From: an uncultured Mucilaginibacter sp.
GTDB taxonomy: Bacteria > Bacteroidota > Bacteroidia > Sphingobacteriales > Sphingobacteriaceae
Reading direction: 5' to 3'
Length of the DNA stretch: 64,000 nt
NCBI GenBank assembly: GCA_903864275.1
Contig: CAIPFE010000039.1
Span: 104,292 to 168,291, forward strand
How positions within the stretch are numbered: the stretch's first letter is position 1; every line of letters begins with the position of its first letter. This document shows, piece after piece, positions 43,194-52,127 of this stretch. A model generated the notes under the pieces. That model had not been told where the DNA came from, ran no database searches, and saw only the letters and a list, made by a program, of their open reading frames with translations. The translations under genes were made by a program, and so were the position numbers.

Positions 43194-43970
43194 TCAAAAC
43201 AAAAACTGCCTCACAAAATCTACAGCTATTGGCCCCTGGTCTTTCAATGCTGTTCGGAGATTAAGAATGAACGCTTTATTGTCGATCTTTTTACCTTTTT
43301 TGGGCGGAACGACAGTGTTATCAGGCAGTGTCGTATCGGTTACTTTGGTGGCAAACCAGGTGATGTTTTCGTGCGGTAAGGCCACACCCAGTATCATGCC
43401 CGGCAGGCCGTTGAACGATTCGGGGCCGCCCGGGACCGGGATTTGCGTGGTGTAAAATGCAACTACATAGATAGAATCGAGCATAAGGCCATTTGCCCTG
43501 CGGCAATGGTAGCCTGCAATATCACGGTTTTCGTCGGTGATCTTCCATTCGATTTTGCGGGTACTGTCGCTTACCAGGAAAGCGTCTCCTAAAACTCTTC
43601 TTTGAGCTATGGTCATTTTATCGTTCAGGTCGGTATAAATGGTATTATTTTGCGTCATCAGCGGCATGATCGAAAAAAAGAGGAGATTGCCTGACGGATC
43701 GGCCTCGACGGGTGTAAAAAGCATTTTATTGCCGGTAAATGAAAGCGTACTTTTCAATACCCTGAACTGCGGGTTGTTTTTCTTATAGCTTTCCAGCGCA
43801 GGCGCCACAACTGCTTCATTATCTTTATTGATCTCCTTTTTTATCATAGCCCATGCGTTGGTTTTCCGTTCAAATTCGATAGTGCCAGACGTGGTGAAAT
43901 GGGCATGTTGCGCCCAAACGTTTGCAGCGAGGCCAGACAAAACAGCGAATAATATAATTTTCTTTTTCAT
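43194..43970 (-). CDS. GLPGLI family protein
   Basis: 258 residues from the ATG at 43968-43970, which gives a signal peptide (MKKKIILFAVLSGLAANVWAQ); a longer frame would overlap the upstream gene. The family signature is FNGLPGMILGVALPHENITWFATKV near residues 185-209 (GLPGxI). Upstream parts show an N-terminal FTTSGTIEFERK strand and IEWKITDENRDIAGYHCRRA. The GLPGLI family is secreted and encoded next to outer-membrane receptors; function unknown. The gene begins 4 bp after the stop of the 930-residue receptor, a firm operon pair. Confidence 0.9.
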   Translation of the reverse strand: MKKKIILFAVLSGLAANVWAQHAHFTTSGTIEFERKTNAWAMIKKEINKDNEAVVAPALESYKKNNPQFRVLKSTLSFTGNKMLFTPVEADPSGNLLFFSIMPLMTQNNTIYTDLNDKMTIAQRRVLGDAFLVSDSTRKIEWKITDENRDIAGYHCRRANGLMLDSIYVVAFYTTQIPVPGGPESFNGLPGMILGVALPHENITWFATKVTDTTLPDNTVVPPKKGKKIDNKAFILNLRTALKDQGPIAVDFVRQFLF

Positions 43971-43974
43971 AGCG

Positions 43975-46767
43975 TTATTTTTTGGGTGCTCCTCCGCCCA
44001 CTTTGGTAAAATCATAATTGATGGTGAGCATAAAGTACCGCTTTAGTGTATTATAAGTTGTTTGGGTAACAAGGTTAGCCTGGGCGTTACGTGTAAAGCC
44101 GGAATTCTGATTAAATAAGTCGTTGGCCCATAGTTCGGCCGATAAATTATCATTCTTGAGGAATGTTTTGATGATGAAAGGGTTAAAAATAAACTGGCTG
44201 AAGTTCTGGTGAAACGATTCGGTAGCCGCGTTGTACTGGTAGCTGCTGTAGGTGCCCACCTGGAATTTTCCCGGCAAATAAATAGTGCCATCAATACTGC
44301 CCTGCGCCCCCCATCCGTTATTATTGACATTGGGTTGTAACGATGTCCCGCTGATGGTGTACGTCGGGCCGAAATTAAGACCAAGCTCAATCTTTTTCAT
44401 TTTAAACATCCCAAGATTAAGCGAGGGGCCAATCACATAGTTTCTCGACATGTTAAGCGAGTCATTCGTGTAATTATAAAAAGTATTGCCGTTAACATTT
44501 ATGCCAATACCCGCATTGAGGCCACCCAGGCTTTGGAACGTACGGCCCAAGTTCATCCCGGCATTGAAATTATTGGTTGCCTTTCCCGGCAGGTTAAAAT
44601 ACTGGCTTACGCTTTGGCCCACTGTGTTATAATTGATATGATTGACTATCGGGTTAGTTACAAATGAGTAGTTGCCGTAAACACCGAAAAACTGGCTGGT
44701 AAGTATTTTGTATGAGCGGTAATTTATATTAAATGTATTGGTAAATGAGGGTGTCAGTCCGGGATTGCCCACGATAACGTTGAGCGGATCGCTGTTGGAG
44801 GCTACGGGCTGCAGTTGCTCCAGCGTAGGCTGCGTTGTTGTACCGTTGTAAGCAAACATGAAACTTTTTTGCGGCGAAAAGCGGTACTCGAGCCGGGCTT
44901 GCGGCGCCCAGTCAATAAATGTCCGGTCGTTTAAATTCCCGGTAACAGCATCTTCCTGGTGAAACTGGTCGTCGGTTACGCGGGTCCCGAAATTGAAGGT
45001 GAGTTTTCCTTTTTTATAACTCAACACAGCGCCGGCGTGATTTAAAAACTGGTTAAAAGTATAGTTGCTGCTCAGGCTGTCGACCAGCACATTGTAGGCA
45101 CCGGTGGATGAGGGGTTAAAAGTATTCCGGTCAGCGCTGGCGTGATTTACACCGACGCCATAGTTAAGCACCAGCGTCAGCGTTTTGGTAAACGGCTCGG
45201 AAAACGTAAGATTGGTGTTAAACAAGTTGCTTTGCAGGTTATTGATTTTTGACTGATTGATATCCTGTGTGCTGTCAACCTGCTGCTGCGGGTTATAAAA
45301 ATTTACATGCGATGTTAAAAAGCCGTTTGCCTGGCTTTGGCTGTACTCTTCGCTGACCAGGAACGAGAGCGTGCGCCCCGGTTTGCGGAATTTGTGGGTA
45401 TAAAAAGCGCTGCCGTTAAATGCACGCTGGTCAACGGTATTGTTCAGTTGCCGGTTGTTGTTGTTTACCAATACATTATTCAGTGAATCGGCCGAGGTGT
45501 AACCGTTGTCAGTGATGATGTGTTTAAACGTTCCGTCTACTGATATCTTCAGGTTCGAACTGGTGTCCAGCTTTGTTTCGTAAACAAGGCTCAGCTTTTG
45601 CCTGAACATACTGTTACGGTAGTTTTGGTCGGAACTGCTGCTAAAAATATTACCGGGGATGTTGTTTTGGGTAAGCACGTCGTTAGTCCCGTCGATACTT
45701 ATGTAACCGATCTTGTAATTGGCGTTTACTGACTGTTTATCGTCATTCCACTTGTTGTTATAATGCACCCCTGCCGTTTGCGCCAGCGGAAAACCCTTAC
45801 CGCTGTAAATCCCGCTGAAAACATCCAGGTCGTCGCTGCTTTGGGTATTGATGTTGATACCGTTGTCGGTAAACTCCAACTGATCGCCGGTGCCGTATTT
45901 CTGTTCATCCTCAAAGCCTATGCCCACTTTGCCATTATTGCCGATGGTACCGAAAACAGAAAATTTTTCCTTGTTTTTAAAAGCGTTAAACAAAGCTTCT
46001 CCCTGGTAAATGCCCTCCGGGCCGTCGCCTGCCTGAAATTTGCCAAAAACGCCTGTGTTTTTGTCCGCCCTCAACTTTACGTTAATCGTTTTTTGGGTTT
46101 TGCCGTCATCCACGCCGGTAAAAGCCGCCTGGTCGCTCTTTTTATCATACAATTGAATTTTATCCACCATATCGGCCCTGATGTTGCGGGTCACCAATGT
46201 CGGGTCGTCGCCAAAAAACTCTTCACCATCAACCAAAACTTTGTTCACGGTCTGCCCTTCTGCGGTAATTTTGCCGTCTTTGTCTACAGTGATTCCGGGT
46301 AACTGTTTAAGTAAGTCCTCCACTTTCGCGTTGGGCTGGATCACAAAGGCGCGGGCATTAAACTCGGTAGTGTCGCCTTTAATTTTCATTTGCGAGGCGG
46401 TCCCTTTTATAATAACCTCTTTTAACAAACGTGATCGCGGGCTCATACCGATGTTGCCAAAATCATGCACCTGGTTTGTTGAGTCGAGACTAAATTCTTC
46501 TGTGTAGTCGGCATAATCCGGGTAGGAAACTAACAGGATAAATTTTCCTTTTTTGAGGCCGGCAATAGAAAACGAACCATCGTTTTCCGCGTAAGCAAAT
46601 TTAACCAGGATAGAATCCTTTGCCTGCAATACTGCAACAGAGGAAGTGCGGAGTTTTACGTGTTCAACGCTATCGGCTATTACACCCTTTATGGTATGAC
46701 CGTTTTGAGCGAACGCTGAAACAGCAAACAGCAAAAAAAGCAGGGGAAGTAAAATTGTAATTTTCAT
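43975..46767 (-). CDS. TonB-dependent receptor-like outer-membrane protein, GLPGLI partner
   Basis: 930 residues. Signal peptide 1-20; CarboxypepD_reg-like domain (24-115); a plug (RLLKEVIIKGTASQMKIKGDTTEFNARAFVIQPNAKVEDLLKQLPGITVDKDGKITAEGQTVNKVLVDGEEFFGDDP, about 118-195); a beta barrel with FRQKLSLVYETKLD, LEYRFSPQKSFMFAYNGTTTQPTLEQLQPV and a C-terminal strand RYFMLTINYDFTKVGGGAPKK. This plug sequence is of the type linked to GLPGLI proteins. It forms a two-gene unit with that gene. A dyad lies 28 bp before its start. Confidence 0.92.
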   Translation of the reverse strand: MKITILLPLLFLLFAVSAFAQNGHTIKGVIADSVEHVKLRTSSVAVLQAKDSILVKFAYAENDGSFSIAGLKKGKFILLVSYPDYADYTEEFSLDSTNQVHDFGNIGMSPRSRLLKEVIIKGTASQMKIKGDTTEFNARAFVIQPNAKVEDLLKQLPGITVDKDGKITAEGQTVNKVLVDGEEFFGDDPTLVTRNIRADMVDKIQLYDKKSDQAAFTGVDDGKTQKTINVKLRADKNTGVFGKFQAGDGPEGIYQGEALFNAFKNKEKFSVFGTIGNNGKVGIGFEDEQKYGTGDQLEFTDNGININTQSSDDLDVFSGIYSGKGFPLAQTAGVHYNNKWNDDKQSVNANYKIGYISIDGTNDVLTQNNIPGNIFSSSSDQNYRNSMFRQKLSLVYETKLDTSSNLKISVDGTFKHIITDNGYTSADSLNNVLVNNNNRQLNNTVDQRAFNGSAFYTHKFRKPGRTLSFLVSEEYSQSQANGFLTSHVNFYNPQQQVDSTQDINQSKINNLQSNLFNTNLTFSEPFTKTLTLVLNYGVGVNHASADRNTFNPSSTGAYNVLVDSLSSNYTFNQFLNHAGAVLSYKKGKLTFNFGTRVTDDQFHQEDAVTGNLNDRTFIDWAPQARLEYRFSPQKSFMFAYNGTTTQPTLEQLQPVASNSDPLNVIVGNPGLTPSFTNTFNINYRSYKILTSQFFGVYGNYSFVTNPIVNHINYNTVGQSVSQYFNLPGKATNNFNAGMNLGRTFQSLGGLNAGIGINVNGNTFYNYTNDSLNMSRNYVIGPSLNLGMFKMKKIELGLNFGPTYTISGTSLQPNVNNNGWGAQGSIDGTIYLPGKFQVGTYSSYQYNAATESFHQNFSQFIFNPFIIKTFLKNDNLSAELWANDLFNQNSGFTRNAQANLVTQTTYNTLKRYFMLTINYDFTKVGGGAPKK

Positions 46768-46795
46768 CAGGTTTTAATCAGGTTCACTAAGGTAT

Positions 46796-46811
46796 AACTA
46801 AATATTTAGTA
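46796..46811. promoter_or_regulatory. Dyad AACTAA-N4-TTAGTA upstream of the receptor/GLPGLI operon
   Basis: 14-bp perfect palindrome ACTAAATATTTAGT (46797-46810), 28 bp before the ATG. It shares half sites with 43100-43115 and the ATAT spacer with the dyad at 51351-51368 before blaI. Confidence 0.5.
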
Positions 46812-46974
46812 ATAAAAAGAGCGTCTATGTTAAATAATGTTAATGATTTTGTATAGCCTGTGCAGAAGACCGCAATGCGGCGACAGATGTTGCATTAACC
46901 ACGCAATTTAATTCGAGGGTAATTAAGATCGATAAAATCCAGCCGGCGGTGTTTTTATTTAACGCCGGTCAAAG

Positions 46975-49461
46975 TTACGGACTGTCCGGCCCACTGGTAA
47001 TGCCTATACCCATTGCGCCGTTTTGCGAATTGAAGTGCAACCCGAAGTTAGGGTCATCGGCGATGCCGAATTTCAGCGCATACTTTGGTTGCTCCAGGTA
47101 TTTGGCTTTTAATCTATCATGGAGTTCGTCGGGCTGTTTTTTGCCGTTTACCATCAGCGCCGAGTTGGTAAGGTTGAATTTAATTAAGTCGCTTTTATCG
47201 CTAATAACATTTGCGTTAACCAGGTCGGCAATAACGCCTGTAATGGCGGGTTGCAGGTCAATACCGGCTTTAGGGGCCCACCGCCGTTGTAATCCGTCAA
47301 ACTGTTTTTGCTGATCAGCCAATAAAAGCCGTTGTTTTGCGAGGATTTGTTCACGCTGGGTGGCCTGTTCGGCTGAGAAAATCTGCTGCTGTTGTATGAG
47401 TTTCTGCCGCTTCCTATTCTCGCTCGCAGCAAAAAGTTGTTGCTGACGTATGAGTTGCTGATTCCTCCACTCTACCGAATCTGTGTAGCCGGGTTTTATT
47501 GAGCCTTTGTAATCAGGCCCGTGCGGGGCTTTAGGCTGCCGGGGCAAACGCTGCATTCTTTCGTTCGCTGCCGTCGCATCAATAAACACGCCTGTACCAT
47601 GCATTTGTACCGGCCCGTAGTACAAGCCATAATCCTGGCGAATACCATATTTAACCTTGTACCGTTGCTGCATCTCATCAGGTTGCTTTTGCCCGTTCAC
47701 GATAAACTCGGTATTGCTCAAACCAAACCATTTTACCGAAGCCGCATTGGGCACAACCTTATCGGTCACCAGGTCGGCAATTACATTCAAAGCCCTTTGC
47801 TGCTGCCCGGCGTAACTGATGCTGTCATCATGAAATCTTTCGCGCATGGCTTCGAACTTCATATACTTTGCGTCGGGTTCCTTCCCATCGGCATAACTTT
47901 GTTTGTTATACCGTTTAGGCGATATCATATCTGCAGACTGCCTGCCGACGTATTTTCTTTTGTTAAAGCCAACTGTATCTTTGCCTTTAAATTTAACGGC
48001 CGGTGAATTTGCCTTGTACGCGGCTATATCCTCTGCACGTACCCTCCTTTTAGTCGCCAGTTCGCGTCCTATATTACGGATCATATATTCGAAGGCAGCC
48101 AGTTTGTCGTCGCTAATTTTCTCGCCGTTCAGTTCCATCGCGGTCAGTTTGTTACCGGCTGTGATAAAATGATATTTATTGCCTTTATCGTCCATAGCGC
48201 TGATGTCGTTATTGGCAAGGTCCTCATCGCTATGTTTGAATAATACACTTGTAAAACGTATGGCGGTGTCGGTTACTATAATGGTATCTTTTATGCGGCT
48301 TCCTGGTTTGCTATCGCCCACCCGTTGGCCACGGGGCACGCGGTGTATCGAAACAGTCATGGTTTTGGTACTCGTCTTGCCGGATTTATCGGTGAATTTG
48401 ACTGTCAAATGTTTGATGATCGGGTTATCTTTTGATATGGTGGTGAATGCTGACAACAAAACAAGCCCCACCGCCAGCACCGTTTTCTCAGCGACACTCA
48501 ACCGTTTATTTTCCTGGCTGATCATCCTTTTCAACCGGTCGCGCAATTGGTTGCCTGAGCCAATGCTCATGGCCAAACCCGCGTGTTTAAATTCGCCGTA
48601 GCCGAAAGAAAGCAGCGCTTCCAGGTAGTTTGCCTTGCGGTTCATACGGCTTAATACCATATCGTCGCAGCATGCTTCGCGCTCGGTGCGGATAAGTGAC
48701 GAAAGCCACAGCAATCCCGGGTTAAAGAAAAACACTGTCTCCACCAAACCCTGCAAAATATTTACCAGGTAATCACGGCGATGAATGTGAGCCAGCTCAT
48801 GCCATAATATGCCGTCCAGTTGTTCGGGGGTAAGCTGCAGGGCAATGCCCAAAGGTAATAAGATCATTGGTTTTAGCCAGCCCACTGCAACCGGCACCTT
48901 CACCAGCTCAGATTGCACCAGGCGTACCGTTTGCCTGATGCCCATCTGGCTGCCCAACTGCTCAATTTTATGTTTAAGTTCTTCGGTAACGGGGTGGGTT
49001 TTATAATTCCTGATGCGCTGGATATATAACAAGCCGCTCACCATTTTAAGGCTTTTCAGTATAAAAAACAGCAGCCAAACCAGGACGATGATATTCGCCT
49101 TCTGGTTAAGAAATGCCTGCACACTATCGAGGAAAGTTTGATTTTGAGGGATGATCAGCGCGTTAGCGGCAACATTAGACGGGGCTTTTAACAATATGTT
49201 TTGCGCATGCCCAACCACGTTATATGAGGGCTCCGAACTTGCCTCTAGGTAATAGGTAACGCCAATGGCACATAAAAACAATACCAGCAGGCCGCAAAGC
49301 AAGCGGTAACGCAGTGCTGCAGCCGATTTGCGTGTAGCAGCAATAACAGTACCGCACAGCAGCGCGATGATCAGGCCGATCCAAAGCGAGTGAATCAGTG
49401 TCCAACAGATGGCTTGGGTCTCATGACCGGAAAACCATTGGTTTAATAGTGAGGCTTCCAT
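46975..49461 (-). CDS. M56 (BlaR1-type) membrane metallopeptidase with long C-terminal repeat region
   Basis: 828 residues. N-terminal membrane domain of four helices (20-70 and 120-150, 320-345), with the zinc motif LWHELAHIHRRDYLVN near 219-234 and a second cluster RTEREACCDDMVLSRMNRKANYLEALLSFGYGEF. These M56 enzymes cleave BlaI-type repressors in response to envelope signals. The C-terminal 480 residues contain a DKGNKYHFITAGNKLTAMELNGEKISDDKL unit, a Gln-rich stretch (RNQQLIRQQQLFA and neighbours) and two copies of an IADLV...F.L.N..F.VNGQKQPDE module (about 580-640 and 770-828). It is the third gene of the blaI unit, 77 bp after the shorter paralogue. Confidence 0.9.
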   Translation of the reverse strand: MEASLLNQWFSGHETQAICWTLIHSLWIGLIIALLCGTVIAATRKSAAALRYRLLCGLLVLFLCAIGVTYYLEASSEPSYNVVGHAQNILLKAPSNVAANALIIPQNQTFLDSVQAFLNQKANIIVLVWLLFFILKSLKMVSGLLYIQRIRNYKTHPVTEELKHKIEQLGSQMGIRQTVRLVQSELVKVPVAVGWLKPMILLPLGIALQLTPEQLDGILWHELAHIHRRDYLVNILQGLVETVFFFNPGLLWLSSLIRTEREACCDDMVLSRMNRKANYLEALLSFGYGEFKHAGLAMSIGSGNQLRDRLKRMISQENKRLSVAEKTVLAVGLVLLSAFTTISKDNPIIKHLTVKFTDKSGKTSTKTMTVSIHRVPRGQRVGDSKPGSRIKDTIIVTDTAIRFTSVLFKHSDEDLANNDISAMDDKGNKYHFITAGNKLTAMELNGEKISDDKLAAFEYMIRNIGRELATKRRVRAEDIAAYKANSPAVKFKGKDTVGFNKRKYVGRQSADMISPKRYNKQSYADGKEPDAKYMKFEAMRERFHDDSISYAGQQQRALNVIADLVTDKVVPNAASVKWFGLSNTEFIVNGQKQPDEMQQRYKVKYGIRQDYGLYYGPVQMHGTGVFIDATAANERMQRLPRQPKAPHGPDYKGSIKPGYTDSVEWRNQQLIRQQQLFAASENRKRQKLIQQQQIFSAEQATQREQILAKQRLLLADQQKQFDGLQRRWAPKAGIDLQPAITGVIADLVNANVISDKSDLIKFNLTNSALMVNGKKQPDELHDRLKAKYLEQPKYALKFGIADDPNFGLHFNSQNGAMGIGITSGPDSP

Positions 49462-49538
49462 ATTGTAAGATATTTTTGATTCTGATTTTTAATTTTTAAC
49501 GTTTACGTCCGACTCCGGGTCAATGCGGTCAGAATTCT

Positions 49539-50858
49539 TTATAAGGGTTTCCGAATAGACATTGGCGGAGGTGGCGGAGGAGGAATATGCTTAAGCAAGT
49601 CGACGTACTTTGCCAGATCGCGCTTTTGAACTTCATTGCCATTAATCGTCACGGCCACCAATTTATCCCTCGTTAGCATGAAATAGTACTTCCTGCCGGT
49701 AATATCTTCTGCATATATATGATGAGCATTCGGACCGGACCGGCTCCACTGATGTTCTACATAAAAGAAATGAGCCGATGTGTCGTCTTTTTTATCCGAC
49801 GTATTGGTCGCATGCATCACCTCCTTTGTGGTTATTCCAGCAAATGCAGATAGTACTATTATCCCGGTCACCAGGACAATTTTTTCAACCACCCCCAGCC
49901 GCTTGTTTTCCTGGCTGATCATCCTTTTCAACCGGTCGCGCAATTGGTTGCCTGAGCCGATGCTCATAGCCAAACCGGCCTGTTTAAACTCGCCGTAGCC
50001 GAAAGAAAGCAATGCTTCCAGGTAGTTTGCCTTGCGACTCATGCGGCTCAAAACCATATCGTCGCAGCAGGCTTCCCTTTCTGTACGGATAAGGGATGAC
50101 AGCCACAGTAGTCCCGGGTTAAAGAAGAACACCGTCTCCACCAAACCCTGCAAAATATTTACCAGGTAATCACGGCGATGTATGTGTGCCAGCTCATGCC
50201 ATAATATGCCGTCCAATTGTTCGGGCGTAAGTTGCAAAGCTATACCCAAAGGCAATAAGATGACCGGTTTTAGCCAGCCTACGGCGACCGGTACTTTTAC
50301 CAGCTCAGATTGCACCAGGCGGACAGCCCGCCTGATGCCAACCTGGCTGCTAAACAGCTCAATCTTATGTTTAAGTTCTTCGGATACAGGATGGATCTTA
50401 TAGTTGCGGATGCGCTGAATGTATAGCAACCCGCTTACCATTTTAAGGCTTTTTAGCACAAAAAATAGCAGCCACACCAGGAAGATGATGCTCATATTCT
50501 GGTTGAGAAATTCCCGAGAACGGTCAATTATATTTTGGTTTTGTGCGGCGGCGATATAGGTAGACGGAGAAGCGGCCGTGGAGTTTATTAACACGGTTGC
50601 GCCGACAGTCATAACCGGGATTGTTGCGCCTGAACGGGCTTCAATATACCAGGTAATGCCTATTGAGATGACAAACAATACCAGCACAGCGCACAAAAGC
50701 CTGTAACGTAATGCGGCCGCCGATTTACGCGTCAGGCTGACAATAACGCCTGCAAGCAAGGCGATGATCATCCCGATCCAAAGTGAGTGGATCAGTGTCC
50801 AGCAGATGGCTTTTATGGTAGCATCTGAAATATATGGGGCCCAAAATGGTGTGTTCAT
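49539..50858 (-). CDS. M56 (BlaR1-type) membrane metallopeptidase, shorter paralogue
   Basis: 439 residues with the same membrane domain and HELAH zinc motif as its neighbour. Residues 150-325 are almost identical in protein (RIRNYKIHPVSEELKHKIELF to QLRDRLKRMISQENKRLG) and very close in DNA, while the ends differ. The C-terminal part keeps one DITGRKYYFMLTRDKLVAVTINGNEV unit and ends in a run of eight Pro/Pro-rich residues and MSIRKPL. It begins 7 bp after blaI, so BlaI and this peptidase are a standard repressor-protease pair. Confidence 0.9.
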   Translation of the reverse strand: MNTPFWAPYISDATIKAICWTLIHSLWIGMIIALLAGVIVSLTRKSAAALRYRLLCAVLVLFVISIGITWYIEARSGATIPVMTVGATVLINSTAASPSTYIAAAQNQNIIDRSREFLNQNMSIIFLVWLLFFVLKSLKMVSGLLYIQRIRNYKIHPVSEELKHKIELFSSQVGIRRAVRLVQSELVKVPVAVGWLKPVILLPLGIALQLTPEQLDGILWHELAHIHRRDYLVNILQGLVETVFFFNPGLLWLSSLIRTEREACCDDMVLSRMSRKANYLEALLSFGYGEFKQAGLAMSIGSGNQLRDRLKRMISQENKRLGVVEKIVLVTGIIVLSAFAGITTKEVMHATNTSDKKDDTSAHFFYVEHQWSRSGPNAHHIYAEDITGRKYYFMLTRDKLVAVTINGNEVQKRDLAKYVDLLKHIPPPPPPPMSIRKPL

Positions 50859-50865
50859 GGTCTTA

Positions 50866-51267
50866 CTATTTTTGGTCTATTTTCCTGATCAGTTCTTTAA
50901 ACTCTTCCATCTCCTCGGGCGACATTTTTTTATCACCCAGCAGCTGCATCATCAGGCTGGTTGCCGAGCCGTTGAACAGGTTATCCACCACACGGTCGAG
51001 CAGGTAGCCTTTGGTTTTGCCTTCGTCGGCCGCAGCCTTATAAACATGAGTCATCTGGCTGGCGTCTTTCGTTACAAATCCTTTATCGAGCATGATCAGC
51101 ATTAGTTTTTGGGTCGACATATAATTCACCTCGCGCTTCTGTTCATTCAGCTGGTCGTTTACAAACCTTACGGTCGACGGGCCGTACTGCCATAATACCT
51201 GCAGTATCTCCAGTTCCGATTTTGTAGGCTCCGACAATGCGTTTTTATCCTTTTTTGATGACTTCAT
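50866..51267 (-). CDS. BlaI/MecI/CopY-family transcriptional repressor
   Basis: 133 residues. Winged-helix DNA-binding half: LTKSELEILQVLWQYGPSTVRFVNDQLNEQKREVNYMSTQKLMLIMLDKGFVTKDASQMTHVYKAA, then the dimerisation half (LDRVVDNLFNGSATSLMMQLLGDKKMSPEEMEEFKELIRKIDQK) where the M56 partner would cut near the middle. It is the first gene of the unit blaI-M56-M56. Two TAAGAA-N4-TTCTTA dyads upstream are likely autoregulation sites. In Bacteroidota these modules control many processes besides beta-lactam resistance, and no beta-lactamase is encoded here. Confidence 0.92.
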   Translation of the reverse strand: MKSSKKDKNALSEPTKSELEILQVLWQYGPSTVRFVNDQLNEQKREVNYMSTQKLMLIMLDKGFVTKDASQMTHVYKAAADEGKTKGYLLDRVVDNLFNGSATSLMMQLLGDKKMSPEEMEEFKELIRKIDQK

Positions 51268-51277
51268 AAGACAAACA

Positions 51278-51293
51278 TAAGAATAGTTTCTTA
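51278..51293. promoter_or_regulatory. Putative BlaI operator 1, TAAGAA-N4-TTCTTA
   Basis: Half sites TAAGAA (51278-51283) and TTCTTA (51288-51293) around TAGT, 10 bp before the blaI ATG. It matches the dyad at 51352-51367 in half sites and spacing. Confidence 0.6.
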
Positions 51294-51350
51294 GTTTCCA
51301 AATATATTTTCGCAGTGTCGAATTAAATGACTGGTGATCAAATTAATAAA

Positions 51351-51368
51351 ATAAGAAATATTTCTTAT
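51351..51368. promoter_or_regulatory. Putative BlaI operator 2, 18-bp palindrome ATAAGAAATATTTCTTAT
   Basis: A perfect palindrome containing TAAGAA-ATAT-TTCTTA, centred 74 bp upstream of operator 1 (about seven helical turns). Two matched dyads in front of a repressor gene suit autoregulation with looping. Position 51268-51423 holds no gene. Confidence 0.6.
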
Positions 51369-51423
51369 GATGGGTGTGAAAGGCCGGTTTGCGACAATAA
51401 AAGCAGGTTGGACAGGTAGGATA

Positions 51424-51984
51424 TTACTTATTAAACCGCGTCATCGTCAATTCGGTACCAATTGTAGTAAAGCTTTTGATCATTTCAATGGAGCGGTCAA
51501 TGAGCGCAGGTAATTCAAGCAGTTCCTCTTTATCAAATCCATTCAAAACATAGTCGACCTGGCGGCCCTTGGGGAAATCGTCGCTTACGCCGAAGCGAAG
51601 ACGGGCATATTCATTATGGCCTAAAGTAGCTTCGATATGTTTTAAGCCGTTATGCCCTGCTGCGCTGCCCTTGGGTTTCAAACGTAGGGTACCGAAAGGC
51701 AGTGCAATATCATCAACCACTACCAACACGTTTTCCCTTGCGATCTTCAACGTCGTCATCCAATGGTTAACCGCCCGGCCGCTGTTATTCATGTAGGTGG
51801 TTGGTTTTATCAGGTACAGGGTGCGGCCCTTATAATTTACCTCGGTATAATAGGCCAGGCGCATATTATAAAATTTAGCGCTTTCCTGTTTCGCAAATTC
51901 GTCCAATATCATAAAACCGATATTATGCCGGGTGTCGGCATATTCGGGCCCTATGTTTCCTAAACCAACGATGAGATATTTCAT
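51424..51984 (-). CDS. pth: Peptidyl-tRNA hydrolase
   Basis: 186 residues from the ATG at 51982-51984; a 10-residue longer frame from 52014 lacks the conserved N-terminus. MKYLIVGLGNIGPEYADTRHNIGFM contains the catalytic His (DTRHNIG) and the GLGN substrate loop; PTTYMNNSGRAV, VVVDDIALPFGTLRLKPKGSAAGHNGLKHIEATLG are the other signatures (Asp in VVVDD). It frees peptides from peptidyl-tRNA. It lies downstream of rplY in a prs-rplY-pth order found in many bacteria. Confidence 0.95.
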   Translation of the reverse strand: MKYLIVGLGNIGPEYADTRHNIGFMILDEFAKQESAKFYNMRLAYYTEVNYKGRTLYLIKPTTYMNNSGRAVNHWMTTLKIARENVLVVVDDIALPFGTLRLKPKGSAAGHNGLKHIEATLGHNEYARLRFGVSDDFPKGRQVDYVLNGFDKEELLELPALIDRSIEMIKSFTTIGTELTMTRFNK

Positions 51985-52027
51985 GCCCCCTAACCTCCGC
52001 CTAGGGCGGAGCAACTTTTGTTTGTTT

Positions 52028-52058
52028 TATAGCGATGGGTTTGAAACCCATCGCTATA
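52028..52058. repeat. AGCGAT-core hairpin, 15-bp arms
   Basis: Perfect 15-bp arms at 52028-52042 and 52044-52058 with one base between. Core AGCGATGGG. Shares the AGCGAT tip with 52083-52110 and 1151-1188. It is between rplY and pth. Confidence 0.85.
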
Positions 52059-52082
52059 TTTTGAATTCAAAGTAAAGAAAAA

Positions 52083-52110
52083 ACAGCGATAAGTTTAAGC
52101 TTATCGCTGT
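52083..52110. repeat. AGCGAT-core hairpin, 11-bp arms
   Basis: ACAGCGATAAG (52083-52093) pairs with 52100-52110 around a 6-nt loop. It is the neighbour of 52028-52058 and has the same core, but its loop and arm ends differ. Confidence 0.8.
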
Positions 52111-52127
52111 CAATTATTGAAACCCGC

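Noticed and set aside
45763..46302. Plus-strand frame of 179 codons inside the receptor gene
   Set aside because: Antisense shadow of a TonB-type plug and barrel; no signal peptide or motif.
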